From contig JAGKQI010000021.1 of the NCBI GenBank assembly GCA_018806915.1, positions 186,001 to 250,000 on the forward strand: a DNA stretch of 64,000 nucleotides, in the 5' to 3' direction. The translations under genes were made by a program, and so were the position numbers. A model generated the notes under the pieces. That model worked only from the letters and a program-made list of their open reading frames with translations. It had not been told where the DNA came from and did not search any database. This stretch comes from Phytophthora colocasiae (taxonomy: Eukaryota > Oomycota > Peronosporomycetes > Peronosporales > Peronosporaceae). Of the stretch, positions 22,560-32,709 are shown piece by piece. Every line of letters begins with the position of its first letter. Within the stretch, counting starts at the first letter, position 1.

Positions 22560-23936
22560 ATGACCGGAAATGCCCTGTGGAGTTTCTGAGACTTTTCCTC
22601 ATACGAAGGTCTAAGTGTGGGGAACTGCCCTCCTCTTGGGTACGGCCTGCCGCTCGAGTTGTTCTGGTAGACTACTCCTGTCATTTCACTTTTGGACTCC
22701 TACCCTACGAACGACTTCCCCTGCGACTTCATTCCGCGACTCAAGCCCACCGACATGCACGAGCTACTGCAGTCCGCCTAGGAAAACTACTTCCGCATCG
22801 AACTACTTCCTGCCTACCTGACGACCGTACTACTCTGGGTGCTGACTTCTTCCGTTCGGGGAGTCGTCTGGTCATTCATGACTCAAGTCTGGATGGTAAT
22901 CTCAGTGAACTCGTCTATGACAGTCAACTTCATGACTCGCTATCAAGAAGTGCTTTGCGACTCGGAGCTAAACCAACTCACGGGGCTCTCTTACGCTTTT
23001 GCTCTGTGGAATGCCTTCTTCGCCGTCCCCGTTCAAGTGCTTGAGGAAGGCGAGGCGGAGTACGGACAGTATGGTGTAATGTTACGGAGCTGGTGGACTG
23101 CCCTACTAGTCACCTTTGGAGATTATATCCCTGACCTAAGTATGAGATCGGGACACTCCTACTTGACTTACACTCGTGCGTCGTGGGAAGCTTGGGCTAC
23201 TGTCTGCCAGCGTGTTGTGGCCGTGGTTAAGGGCTGCTGCTGGTTCGCCCTGCTGATTCTCTCTCTCCTCATTCATATTCCTATGAAGCTGTTCGACTTG
23301 TTGGAGTTCCTAACCCTCGGAACTACCGGTTTGATCGTTGTCCTCGTGATATCGAACGCGTTCAACCTGCTGCTTGGGTGGACTCATTGGCTGGCTCCTT
23401 CTACTGGTGTGATAGTTGCGGTCGGGATAGTGACTCACGGGTGGCGTTTCGGCCAAGGAAGCGGTCATTTGGATAGTGCTACTCCTCGGGTAGTGGTGAA
23501 GAAAGCACTCACATCCGTGCGTCGCGAAGTGAACAGGTGTAATCGTCGGGAGGCTGCTTGCCTCGCTAGCCTTGGAGGACCTGCGGCTCCTGCTACTACT
23601 AGTCGACTTACGACTACTCCCCATAGAAATCGTGACTCTACCCCCTCGCGTCGACCTCCGGTTGAGGCTCCGACGACAACTCATCCTATGACTACTTGCC
23701 CACTCAGCGTCGAACCGAGTGAAGCTGCCTTCGTCCTCAGCGATGAAGAACTGCGCGTCGTGCAATGCCTCCGTGGCATGGGTCACGACAGTGCCGATCG
23801 AGGACGACCGGCTTATGGTCGGGGAGTTTGTCCCGTGCCCGGGAATGAGACCCTCGAACCAGCGAGTTCTGTTGAGCCCCATGCCTCGGGGCCTTGTCAC
23901 TCGTCGCACTCGCCGTGTTGTGATCACTTGGCGTAG
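22560..23936 (+). pseudogene. Gypsy-1 ORF3: multi-pass membrane protein, env-position
   Basis: A sense-strand reading frame between the antisense ORF and the 3' LTR. It is open from ATG 22878 to 23936 (352 aa). The same frame looks protein-like back to ATG 22560 but is broken by TGA 22587, TAG 22668 and TAG 22779. Hydrophobic segments include CCWFALLILSLLIH and TTGLIVVLVISNAFNLLLGW, then a further one ending in VIVAVGIV; others lie nearer the N-terminus. The C-terminal third is Ser/Thr/Pro/Arg-rich and soluble. The position corresponds to env in retrovirus-like Gypsy elements, but I see no fusion peptide, furin site or known env motif. Confidence 0.6.
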
Positions 23937-24017
23937 CAGACTGTCGGAGGTCCACTCAGCGGTGTGTCCCTGTCTATTTCATCTGAGCGGTCCATCCGTG
24001 TCCTCCCTCGAGTGTCG

Positions 24018-24255
24018 TGCGGGGAGGTCACCTCCGAGGACTCCCGCCCTGCCGTATCGACGGGAAGTCACTCCCTCAAGTGTTTTTCAGAAGTAGTGAG
24101 TTCCCGGCCTAACTAGTCAGTCGTGATTTCACCTGCTAAGAACAACAACAACAACAAGTGACTTATATTTGTTTAAGTTAGTCTTCGAACTCCCTACTTG
24201 GACCTGCACTCACCTAACAGCCCGCTAGTACTCGACCCTGGGCTAGATCGCGACA
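24018..24255 (+). repeat. Gypsy-1 3' LTR
   Basis: 238 bp, identical by eye to 10806-11043. No clear polypurine tract precedes it. Copia gag coding begins immediately after it. Confidence 0.9.
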
Positions 24256-27200
24256 CAGTTCGACACCCTGTGTATGAGCATTACTGCTGTCGGCGACCAG
24301 CTCGCCGAAGACGAGAAAATGGTAATCCTGTTGGGAAGTCTCTCGTCTGAATACGAATCAATGGTTAAGATTATTGAGAACAGCGCGGGCGTGGATCTTC
24401 TGGGCGCCAAGGAGATGCTGCGTCGAGAGTACGAGAGGATGCATGTGAAGGTCGAGAACGAGGTGGCGCTGAACGCCTCAAGCCACAACCGTCGCGGACG
24501 GCAGCAAGGTCGACAACACGGTCGATCTTTCCGACGCACTCCACACCAAGATGGCAACGGCAGCCGTGGTCGTGGACGCTTCCTTGGTAGATGCTTCAAC
24601 TGCAACCAGCCTGGGCACAAGAAAGCGGAATGTCCAGAGTCAAGTGGACGCGCGGGTGAGGGAGCCGGTGAATTTGTTTTTTCGGCCACGACGGAGCATA
24701 CAGATGAATGGCTCCTAGACAGTGGGGCTAGCAGCCACATGACATTTTGCAAGTCCGACTTCGCTGCGTACCGCCAGCTGACGATGCCAATCACAATCGG
24801 AATCGCTAATGGGCAGGCAATGGAGGCATGTGGTGTGGGAGATGTGCGTCTCACCTTGGTGAATGGTGTTAACGTCACCATGGTGGACGTACTCCACGTG
24901 CCGTCACTGGATCGGCGTTTAGTCTCTGTGTCTGCAATGGGATCCAAGGACATTGAGGTGCGATTCCGAGGTGATATGTGCAGACTGATTACTTCAGACG
25001 GGCTGTCAATTGCTGAGTTCAGTCGCCAAGGCAAGCTATTTTTGCTGTCAGCACGGGCAGCATCGCCTGAGAGAGAAGCGGCCAGCGTAAGCACCGAGAA
25101 CGAGAACGCGGCGATCTGGCATGCACGCTTGGGACATATTCCGACTCGCAGAATGAAGGAAATCGCACAATCGAGCGCAGGACTGCCACTGAGTATGGCA
25201 ATTACTGCAGACCACAGCGACGAGGAGGTGTGCTCCGGCTGCATGAAGGGAAAGTTGTCTGTCGCGAAGTTCCCGAGGGCTGCAAAGACCGTAGTCAAGT
25301 CACAGCATGTGCTGGCACTAGTGCACAGTGATGTGATGGGGCCTATGAACGTGAAGACCGTCGGAGGGGCCCGCTACGTGCTTACTTTCATCGATGATTT
25401 CTCGCGATATACGATGGTGTACTTCCTGAAGAACAAGTCAGAAGTCCTGGAGAAGTTCATGCAGTACAAGGTTTTCGCGGAGAAGCAGTTCAGCCACAGC
25501 ATCCGCTGTATTCGCACTGACAATGGTGGCGAATATGTGAACCTCAAGTTTGCTAAGTTTTGCGAATCGCACGGGATCATCCATCAGACGACGGCGCCAT
25601 ACTCTCCACAACAGAATGGGGTCTCGGAGCGTATGAATCGGACGCTCATGGAGATGGCTCGGTCCATGATTTACCACAAGAACGTGGAGAAGCGCTGGTG
25701 GGGAGAAGCTATCAATACCGCAGTTTACATCGTCAACAGGATTCCGAACCATCTTGACACACGGAAGTCGCCGTTTGAGATTGTATGGGGGGGGTCACCT
25801 GATCTCAGCAACTTGCGTGTGTTTGGAGCGAAGGGCTTTGCACACATCGACAAGGTGAAGCGAAAGAAGTTGGATGCCAAGGCATTCGAGTGCATCTTCT
25901 TGGGGTATGCAGACACGTCGAAGGCGTATCGCGTGTGGAACGTCAACACCGGTAAGCTTGTAGTCAGCCGCAGTGTCCGTTTGAACGAGTCGGACGCTGC
26001 ACGATACCTTCAAGTTGTGGCACCGGACGACGGCAGTCGTACCCCTGTGACCACCAGTGTGGACGACGATGAAGAGATGGCATTACCTCCTGTTCCAGCG
26101 GATGCTACTCCAAGGCCTGAACCGATGGACACCGATGAGGATATGCACGAGAATCCGAATGACCTCGAGCAAATGGGGGAGGACGATGCAGCATTGCACC
26201 TTCCAGCTGCAAGTCCCGCTCTACTGACTGCTGCAATTGATGGTGATTTGCACGAGGATTCGCATGAGCAGCTAGCGGTCGTACCAGTTCGCGGCGGGCA
26301 TTCATCATGGCAAAGCCCGTATTTGCGTCGTGAGCCATTTGGGATCATCGACAATGATCGAACCGTGTTCTCGTCAGCCCCTCGACGACCCCTGCCACTC
26401 GGACGTCAATCTACGGAGGTTTTGGCGCTGCCTCCCATCCCTGATAACAACCATGATATCGAGATGGCAGAAGGTACTGGACAACACAGCGATGCAGATG
26501 ACCGAGTCCAGACTGTCAATGACCGAGGTCGCCGTGACAGCAAACGTCAACGGACAGAGAGTGGAGAGCAAGCGAATGTGTCCATCGAAGTACCCAAGAC
26601 CTACCGAGAAGCCTTGCAGTCAAGCGACTCTGACCGCTGGAAAGAGGCGATGGCGCTGGAGCTCGCAACTCTTGCCAAGAATCACACGTGGGATTATGTG
26701 GAACAGCCGGCAGGCACAAAAGTGATCGGGTCAAAATGGGTCTTCGCTCTAAAACGGAATGAGCATGGGGAGATCACCCGGTACAAAGCTCGTTTGGTCG
26801 CGCTGGGGTGCCACCAAACATTTGGTGTCGACTACGAGGAGACGTACGCTCCTGTGATCAACATGAATTCAATTCGTGTGTTTCTGAACCGCAACCTGGA
26901 GCTTGAGCACGAGGTGGAACTGGTTGATGCTGATGCTGCGTTTACTCAAGGTGTTATGAAGGAGCGTGTACTAATGCGTCCGCCTCCAGGCGTCGCAGTC
27001 CCCGATGGCATTGTGTGTATGCTGCTTCGAAGCCTTTACGGGCTCAAGCAGTCAGCCGCCGTGTGGTACGAGACACTTACAAAGGCGCTCAAGAGAATGG
27101 GTTTTCACCCATGTAAGTCCGACGCGTGTGTGTTCATGAAAGAAGTCGACGCTTCTCCTGTCTACATTGGTGTATACGTCGATGACATGCTTATCGGAGC

Positions 27201-28179
27201 TAAGGATAAGGCGACCATCGCGGACGTGAAGCGTGAGCTGGCTACATACTTCAAGATCAAGGACATCGGACCGGTCGCGTATGTGCTTGGAGTCAAGGTG
27301 CAGTACTCTGCTTTGAGCGGCACATTGGTGCTCTCACAGCAGGCCACCATCGAGCGGATGGTGGATCGGTACAACCAGAATACTGCTCATGGCACCTACA
27401 ACCCGAATGTTCCTGGCGAAACTCTGCTAAAACACGACCTCAACCCCCAAGAGCAAGCCGACATGGAGCGAAAACCGTACCGATCGTTGGTCGGATCGCT
27501 TTTGTATGTGGCAATGGCCACTCGGCCCGACATTGCCTTCGCAGTTGGCAGATTGAGCAGGTTTGTGGAATCACCGAACGAATCACACTGGAAAGCAGCC
27601 ATTCGTGTATTGCGATATCTGAAAGCTACTGCGGACGTTGGGCTCCATTATCAAGTCGACCGCCGTGGCAGTGAACCAGTTGCTTTCAGCGATGCAGATT
27701 GGGCTAGCGACAAACAAGAGCGAAAATCGGTGTCAGGGGTGATGGTTGTCATGAACGGTGCACCCGTCATCTACAAGTCGAAGCTGCAACGCACTGTTGC
27801 ACTCAGCTCAGCCGAAGCTGAGTACATGGCGCTGTCGCTGTGCTTGCAAGAGATTGTGTGGCTTCGCAGTCTGCTGAAGGAGATGGGGGCTGCAGTTCGA
27901 GAACCCACGGTGGTGCACGAAGACAATCAGAGTGCGATCGCGATCGCAACCAATGGGGGGTACCAGTCGAGAGCGAAGCATATCGACGTTCGTCACCATT
28001 TCATTCGCGATCACGTCACTCAAGGAACCGTCGCACTGCAGTATATTCCGACCCGGCACCAACTGGCCGATTACCTTACCAAAGGTCTACCCACTAAAGT
28101 CTTCACTACGCTGGTCAGCAGAAGTGGTGTGCACGGCAACGAGTTGCGGGGGAGTGTTGAAGATGAGAACCAGGCGTAG
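24256..28179 (+). pseudogene. Copia polyprotein (gag end, PR, INT, RT, RNaseH), 5'-truncated
   Basis: A Ty1/Copia polyprotein in one open frame of over 1300 codons. In order: C-terminal gag (VILLGSLSSEYESM), CCHC zinc knuckle (CFNCNQPGHKKAEC, ~24595), aspartic protease (WLLDSGASSHM, ~24710), GAG-pre-integrase (WHARLGHIPTRRM), integrase core (TDNGGEY, PYSPQQNGVSERMN), RT with VDADAAF and catalytic YVDD (~27175), and RNase H (FSDADWASD, VHEDNQSA). The coding sense runs upstream of the first ATG (24274) straight to the Gypsy-1 LTR end, so the 5' LTR and gag N-terminus were lost at that junction. What remains looks recently functional. Confidence 0.9.
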
Positions 28180-28450
28180 CAAGGACAGTGCACCTCGCTG
28201 CGTGCACGAGCACGCGCTGCACGTACGTATTGAGCAGCAGCATCATTCAAGGCGATGTGGATGAAGACAGCATGAAAGTGCTGCAGTGAGCAAAGTGGTG
28301 TGGATGAAGGCAGCATGAAAGTGCTGCAGTGAGCAAAGTGGTGTGGATGAAGGCAGCATTAACTTGCTGCAGTGTGCAAGGAAACTACGCGCGGTGCGAA
28401 GTCACGAGCATCGCAAAGACGCGCGAGGACGCCTAAGAGGGCCACGGTGA
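28144..28450 (+). repeat. Copia 3' polypurine tract and LTR start, with 43-bp tandem repeat
   Basis: The purine-rich TTGCGGGGGAG ends at 28154 and is followed by TGTTGAAGATG, a typical Copia LTR start, inside the last codons of the polyprotein. Between about 28256 and 28378 a 43-bp unit starting GTGTGGATGAAGGCAGCATG is repeated about three times. The LTR end cannot be placed because no 5' copy survives for comparison. Confidence 0.7.
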
Positions 28451-29214
28451 GGCATACATGTGGACAAGCTAGATGTAAGCTCAGAAGAACTAGAACTTGT
28501 CGGTAGATTTAAACTCTCACTTTCCAATACACATTCAACTACTCAAGCGGTCTTCCATTCCTTGCCAACGTCTGCACCAAGTTTCAAATATTTACGCTTT
28601 TGCATTAGATCCGCACTATCCTTTGATTATCGCGGCCAAGTCAATACCTTTACCATATTAGAGAGGTTTCTGTGCGAGTACCGACTTCCTCTGCTTATAA
28701 CGGTCACCTGCATATAACGGTCAGCCAATCATAGTCAAGAAAAGAGAATAGTGAATTTCCTCTGTTTATAACGGTCGTACAAAATCGAATCACCGCGTTT
28801 TTGACATTGAATGCTGTACCAGTCATTTCAGTCGGCAAACGACGAGCGTCATTCACGGCAAAAGAAAAACTTGCGTTATAAATGCGGTGGGGGAGCCTCC
28901 AGACACCCGCAAGGCTATACGGCTGTTCTACCCTGATCTGAGTCATGCTGTCTACGACTCCCGGCAAAAGCTGGTGGAGTCGTTGATTAGTGTGACGGGG
29001 GTCACACAGCACTTCACACAGAGGAAGGCTTGGAGTATACAAACTCCTAGTGAACGGCAGTTCACTCGGTCCCCAAAGACTTGGGGAGACTAACTAAAGA
29101 TTAGGTAGATTTAAGACTGAATATATTAAAAAAAAAAAAAAAGATACTTGTTAGCTTGGCCTGCAATACAAACTAAAAGATATCTATAGTGTAACCTATA
29201 TAGAAGGTGATAGG

Positions 29215-29835
29215 TGGCTGCGGAGCCACCTGCCACGTGTCACCATGATGTGTGACGCACCAAATGTATCCACTTCGGAAGAGTGACTAAGGTCACTCTT
29301 CAATGTAACCCCGTTACATCCTCCCCCACTTAGATTCGACTCTCGTCCAATCAGAGAAGAGAGAAAATCCCTTTCACATTTCTCTCTTCAATGTCGAAAT
29401 CGATCGACCTGCCGCCAGCTCTAGTCGCTGCAGCTTCTGCTCTCACAGAGCACAGGGCGCACTGCCAACGCGTACCAGGCTTCCTTGGAAGCCCAGCAAC
29501 ATGTCTGCAAAGGGTGCAAACCCAGACGCGCAAGTGTCTTTACGGAAGAAGGCTGCAAAGCCAACTTCCAAGCCAGCCAAGCCTCGCGGCAAGGCTCCGG
29601 CACTTCATGAGGCCACCGATGTGGCCTCCAGGGCTCTTAGCTCGCCCAGCAGCACTGCTGCGACGGCTAGCCCTAGCTAAAGGCGCAGTAGGTCTCCGTC
29701 CCTACCGCCTGATACTCGACCGAATCCTCGGTGGCTGCGGAGCCACCTGCCACGTGTCACCATGATGTGTGACACACCAAATGTATCCACTTCGGAAGAG
29801 TGACTAAGGTCACTCTTCAATGTAACCCCGTTACA
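29215..29835 (-). mobile_element. TRIM: 621-bp miniature LTR element
   Basis: Two 104-bp LTRs (29215-29318 and 29732-29835) with one mismatch surround about 410 bp. On the minus strand the LTR begins TGTAACGGGGTTACA and ends in CA. A polypurine tract GTGGGGGAGGA sits just before the LTR at 29318. The LTR start and tract nearly match Gypsy-2 (48193-56067), which suggests that element family could supply its enzymes. A short plus-strand ORF (29502-29681, 59 codons, Lys/Ala-rich) is of doubtful meaning. No clear target duplication. Confidence 0.75.
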
Positions 29836-29837
29836 AT

Positions 29838-30110
29838 TAGAGAACATCAAAGAGCAGCTTCCGGGGACGAAAAAGAAAAAAGCTCGTCCAAAAGGAGTAG
29901 GTACTGTACTATCACTAGCAGCTGAACAGGAACTTGTTAAATGGGTAAACGACCTCCGAAAGGAGGGCGTACCTATTTCAAATCTGATGTTAGCGTTAGA
30001 GGCCAAAGACGTAGCTACAAGCTATGGCGTTACTGAGTTTGACGCGTCATGGAGTTGGTCTATGGCTTTTAAATCTCGACATAAGCTTTCAATGTGTGCC
30101 AGAACAAGAC
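29838..30110 (+). pseudogene. Pogo transposase DNA-binding remnant
   Basis: Reads a CENP-B/Tc5-type helix-turn-helix (AAEQELVKWVNDLRKEGVPI) followed by the typical F.AS..W...F..RH.LS pattern (FDASWSWSMAFKSRHKLS). No start codon is available because the TRIM lies immediately upstream, and the frame degrades before any DDE motif. Confidence 0.7.
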
Positions 30111-30356
30111 AAGGGCAAAACCACCGGAAGACCTCGCTTTGGTGAGTTGGTTAGTGAGAGCGGCACGGTAGCAGCTGATCTTATTGACCTCCTTGGACGC
30201 CAGTGTGTGCTAGACAGAGGTGTAGGAGAAGTTGGATCGGACGACGATATGGATATATAACAATTTATTTTTTTTATACTTTAATTCTGTAGCCATCTGT
30301 ACATACATGATCATGATGGTACGATGTACCATGTACACGGGTGACCGTTATAAGCA

Positions 30357-30510
30357 AGGAAGGCGGTAATTCCCGGTCCGTTCCTGTTCCACAACGGGGA
30401 CAGGGAAAGGAACAGGAAAATACAAAACCAGGTATCTGCTGCTGTCCAGTTCACGTTCACTATCGTATAAAGTTTACCAGGTGGCGTTTACCAGGTGGCG
30501 TTCTGCAAGG
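30357..30510. other. Short intergenic gap
   Basis: Contains a 13-bp tandem duplication (ACCAGGTGGCGTT, near 30477-30502). No other feature seen. Confidence 0.4.
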
Positions 30511-31194
30511 ATGCAGCGGCAACAAGGCGGCCTACAACAAGTGCGTTAAGTGGGTGCTGCCAAGCTCCAGAGCAGCGCTGATGTGTCTGGCGCTCCCCCT
30601 TCGGCATCCAGATCGTCTATTCCTTTGCGTCCACGCTGTTGATGAAGGGCGAGTTGGTGCAGACCACGCGTGCTGTAGGAACGCGACGACTTCATACGCG
30701 ACGATTCCTTCCCTGGAACTACGGACAGCGTTGAAGAGAATCTGGATCCAGCAATTCTGAGACTACGACAGAGCTTTCAAGTCTTTGATCTGGATGGATG
30801 CTGGACACTCGATTTGGACGAATTCCAGCTCATTTTGTCATATTTACGTGGGAAGAAGAACAAAACAGCAGCTCCGAACCTCTCAACCGCGCAGGTTCGG
30901 ATCCTGTTCGCTGAATTGGATTGCGATGGCAATGGTGGGATAACATGCAACGAATTTGAGCGTTGGTGGGCAACTGAACACACACGAGCGACGCTATCAA
31001 CGTCCGCTTCGATCAACTTCCTCTTTCGCGGTCTGGATGGCTTACTGCTTAAGAGTCACGGCCTGCTCTTCTGGCTGCTCGGTCGCAAGCAGCAGCTGGA
31101 GCGGAAGTTCGTCAAGAAACTCATGGTGCGTAGCGCAATGGAGAAAGCTAAAGAGAAATTCTGTACCAAGAAAATTGACTGTGAGAGCGTGTAG
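30511..31194 (+). CDS. EF-hand calcium-binding protein (probable two-exon gene)
   Basis: The frame from 30679 to 31194 encodes two EF-hand loops, DLDGCWTLDLDEF and DCDGNGGITCNEF, about 45 residues apart, followed by a Lys-rich C-terminus with a hydrophobic stretch (GLLLKSHGLLFWLLG). The first loop has Cys and Trp at positions usually small or polar; the second looks canonical. No Met lies upstream in this frame after TAG 30676. A 30-nt first exon from ATG 30511 to 30540, with a GTGCGT donor and a CTGTAG acceptor at 30678, restores phase 0 and gives 181 aa; this splice is inferred. A C2H2-like frame at 31200-31382 (FRCGCCGRGF...DDHTAHEC) could be a further exon but I could not join it. Confidence 0.6.
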
Positions 31195-31544
31195 CTGGGT
31201 TGGCTTCAGGTGTGTTTCGTTGTGGTTGCTGTGGCCGTGGGTTTGGACTACGAAGAGACTTGGACGACCACACCGCACACGAATGTAGTAGTGGGGAAAT
31301 AGTGGTGGATACGTTTACTCTAAAGAGATGGATCCATGAAGAAGAATTTCGATTGCTCGAAGATATCAAAGGTGGCGATTGAAGAATCAACATTTACGGT
31401 GATACGCTATGAAGCATACTCTAGCTGATGCTAGTTACGGCACTTGAATTCAGATTTTGGCGCAAAACCCAAAACTGCAAACTCCACATAAAGTTACGGA
31501 CACAGCATCAGGAACAACTGATGCAGGAGTTGTGAAATCAACTA

Positions 31545-32585
31545 CCGAATTTTGAGGATCGCCATACTCCCCAAAATGCGGGTGAACGCCATACCCCCCG
31601 GTCGGTTTTGTCATATAAAATGATGAGCAAAACAAAATGGCATGTGGAGGAACGCCATACTCCCCTTACAAATTTTATACGAATGGGAATAGGCCACAGA
31701 CACCCATTAGATCCGCGAACGGACAAACCAGCATGGTGCCGCCGGGGGTCGACGTGGTCGGGTACGATATTGGGGGTGGAGGTCGTAGCTGTGCTGCTCA
31801 TGAAGTGTGTGGCAAGCACATTGTTAACAGGAGCAATGGTTGTTGTAGCTGTTGCTCGAAGTGAACGGAGGTTTCGTCCATGTTGACGATCATTGATGGT
31901 GGGCCACCATTGGTGGCGTCCATTGCAAGGACCCCCTGGTTGAAAACGCTCATTGACCATGTTCACAAACTCTTTACGAACAAATTGTAAATGTCCGCTA
32001 AGATTTTGTCCAACATGAGTGCGGCGGCGAATGCTGAGCCGATGACGCTGTAAGAATGGATACACCCAATGGCGAAGCACTTCCCGATTTCCATGTTTGA
32101 AGAACGGATCCAATGAGAGAGCCTTGTTGATTATATGCCTCGTCGATACAGCGATATCTCTGTCTCTACGATCTCTGATCCAGGCAGCAATCCCCGCCTC
32201 AAAATTAGCGTTGCGCAATGGGCGTCCGGTCGACACAGTCGTCGCATGTGGGTTTCTTTTTGCTGTCTCCTCTAACCGATCTTTATTTCGGCGCCACTGG
32301 CGAATCTTAGAGGGCTGTACGTTGTAGGTTCGAGCGGCACCTTTCACCGACGTCCGCTCCGCTAAGATGAGGATATTTAGTTTCTCCCTGACGGTCCGGA
32401 TGTTGCGTCGAAGTCGTCGTTGCCGTCTTGGCATGCTAGCTATTTCCAAAATGAACAGCGCTTGCACAGTTGGCTAGCAGAACTATTTTTAACCAATCAG
32501 CAAAACCAAGTCTAAATCTGGATGTCGGTGAACGCCATACCCCTTTTGGAGAATTGAGGGGGGTATGGCGATCCTCAAAATTCGG
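31545..32585 (-). mobile_element. Pogo/mariner-type transposon (1041 bp) with TA target duplication
   Basis: Terminal inverted repeats of about 28 bp start CCGAATTTTGAGGATCGCC at both ends, flanked by TA (31543-31544 and 32586-32587). The motif CGCCATACYCCC recurs near both ends (31561, 31582, 31655, 32534 and the inverse near 32568), probably subterminal transposase sites. Confidence 0.9.
31600..32434 (-). pseudogene. Pogo-like transposase, truncated in the DDE domain
   Basis: From ATG 32434 (reading MPRRQRR), a basic N-terminus leads to a Brinker/psq-type helix-turn-helix (KGAARTYNVQPSKIRQWRRN) and a CENP-B-like second half. The first catalytic Asp motif NMDETSV is present near 31865-31887 but in a different frame from the DNA-binding part, and there is no room before the inverted repeat for the other two acidic residues. 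The element is therefore a non-autonomous deletion copy. The frame reads on through the inverted repeat into flanking DNA. Confidence 0.75.
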
Positions 32586-32709
32586 TAAGTATTTAGTATC
32601 GTCTGGCTCGACAAGAATCTAAAGTTTGTGGAGCATCTGCTAAAATGGTGCATCGCAGTCGAGCGCTTACTACCAAGCTCTCTAGCTTCTTCACTTTCCA
32701 ACTTTCACC

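Larger units (their letters stand above)
10806..24255 (+). mobile_element. Gypsy-1 LTR retrotransposon (13.45 kb) with extra ORFs
   Basis: Flanked by two identical 238-bp LTRs beginning TG and ending CA. Order on the plus strand: LTR, gag, pol (PR-RT-RNaseH-INT with a chromodomain-like tail), a 36-bp tandem repeat, a long antisense ORF, a membrane-protein ORF, LTR. The outer 5-bp flanks differ (TTCCG left, CAGTT right). The left side is LINE coding sequence and the right side is Copia gag, so this is not a simple insertion. Confidence 0.9.
28692..30356 (+). mobile_element. Pogo-like DNA transposon relic (contains a TRIM)
   Basis: Inverted ends TGCTTATAACGGTCACC at 28692 and its complement ending at 30356. 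Further TATAACGGTC motifs near 28709 and 28770 suggest subterminal repeats. The interior retains the CENP-B-type DNA-binding region of a pogo transposase (29840-30110) but no DDE domain. A 621-bp TRIM sits inside. Confidence 0.7.

Noticed and set aside
22460..23044. 195-codon plus-strand frame overlapping Gypsy-1 ORF3
   Set aside because: Arg/Leu/Ser-rich shadow of the ORF3 frame, with no motif.
24256..28179. Complete Copia element
   Set aside because: No 5' LTR and no gag N-terminus; coding starts at the Gypsy-1 LTR junction.
28256..28378. CRISPR-like array
   Set aside because: The three 43-bp units are contiguous tandem repeats without spacers, inside a Copia LTR of a eukaryote.
29210..29840. 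Target duplication around the TRIM
   Set aside because: ATAGG on the left and ATTAG on the right do not match well enough to call.
31200..31382. Independent small C2H2 zinc-finger gene
   Set aside because: Only one finger-like motif, non-ATG start and no splice junction that fits; kept only as a note on the EF-hand gene.
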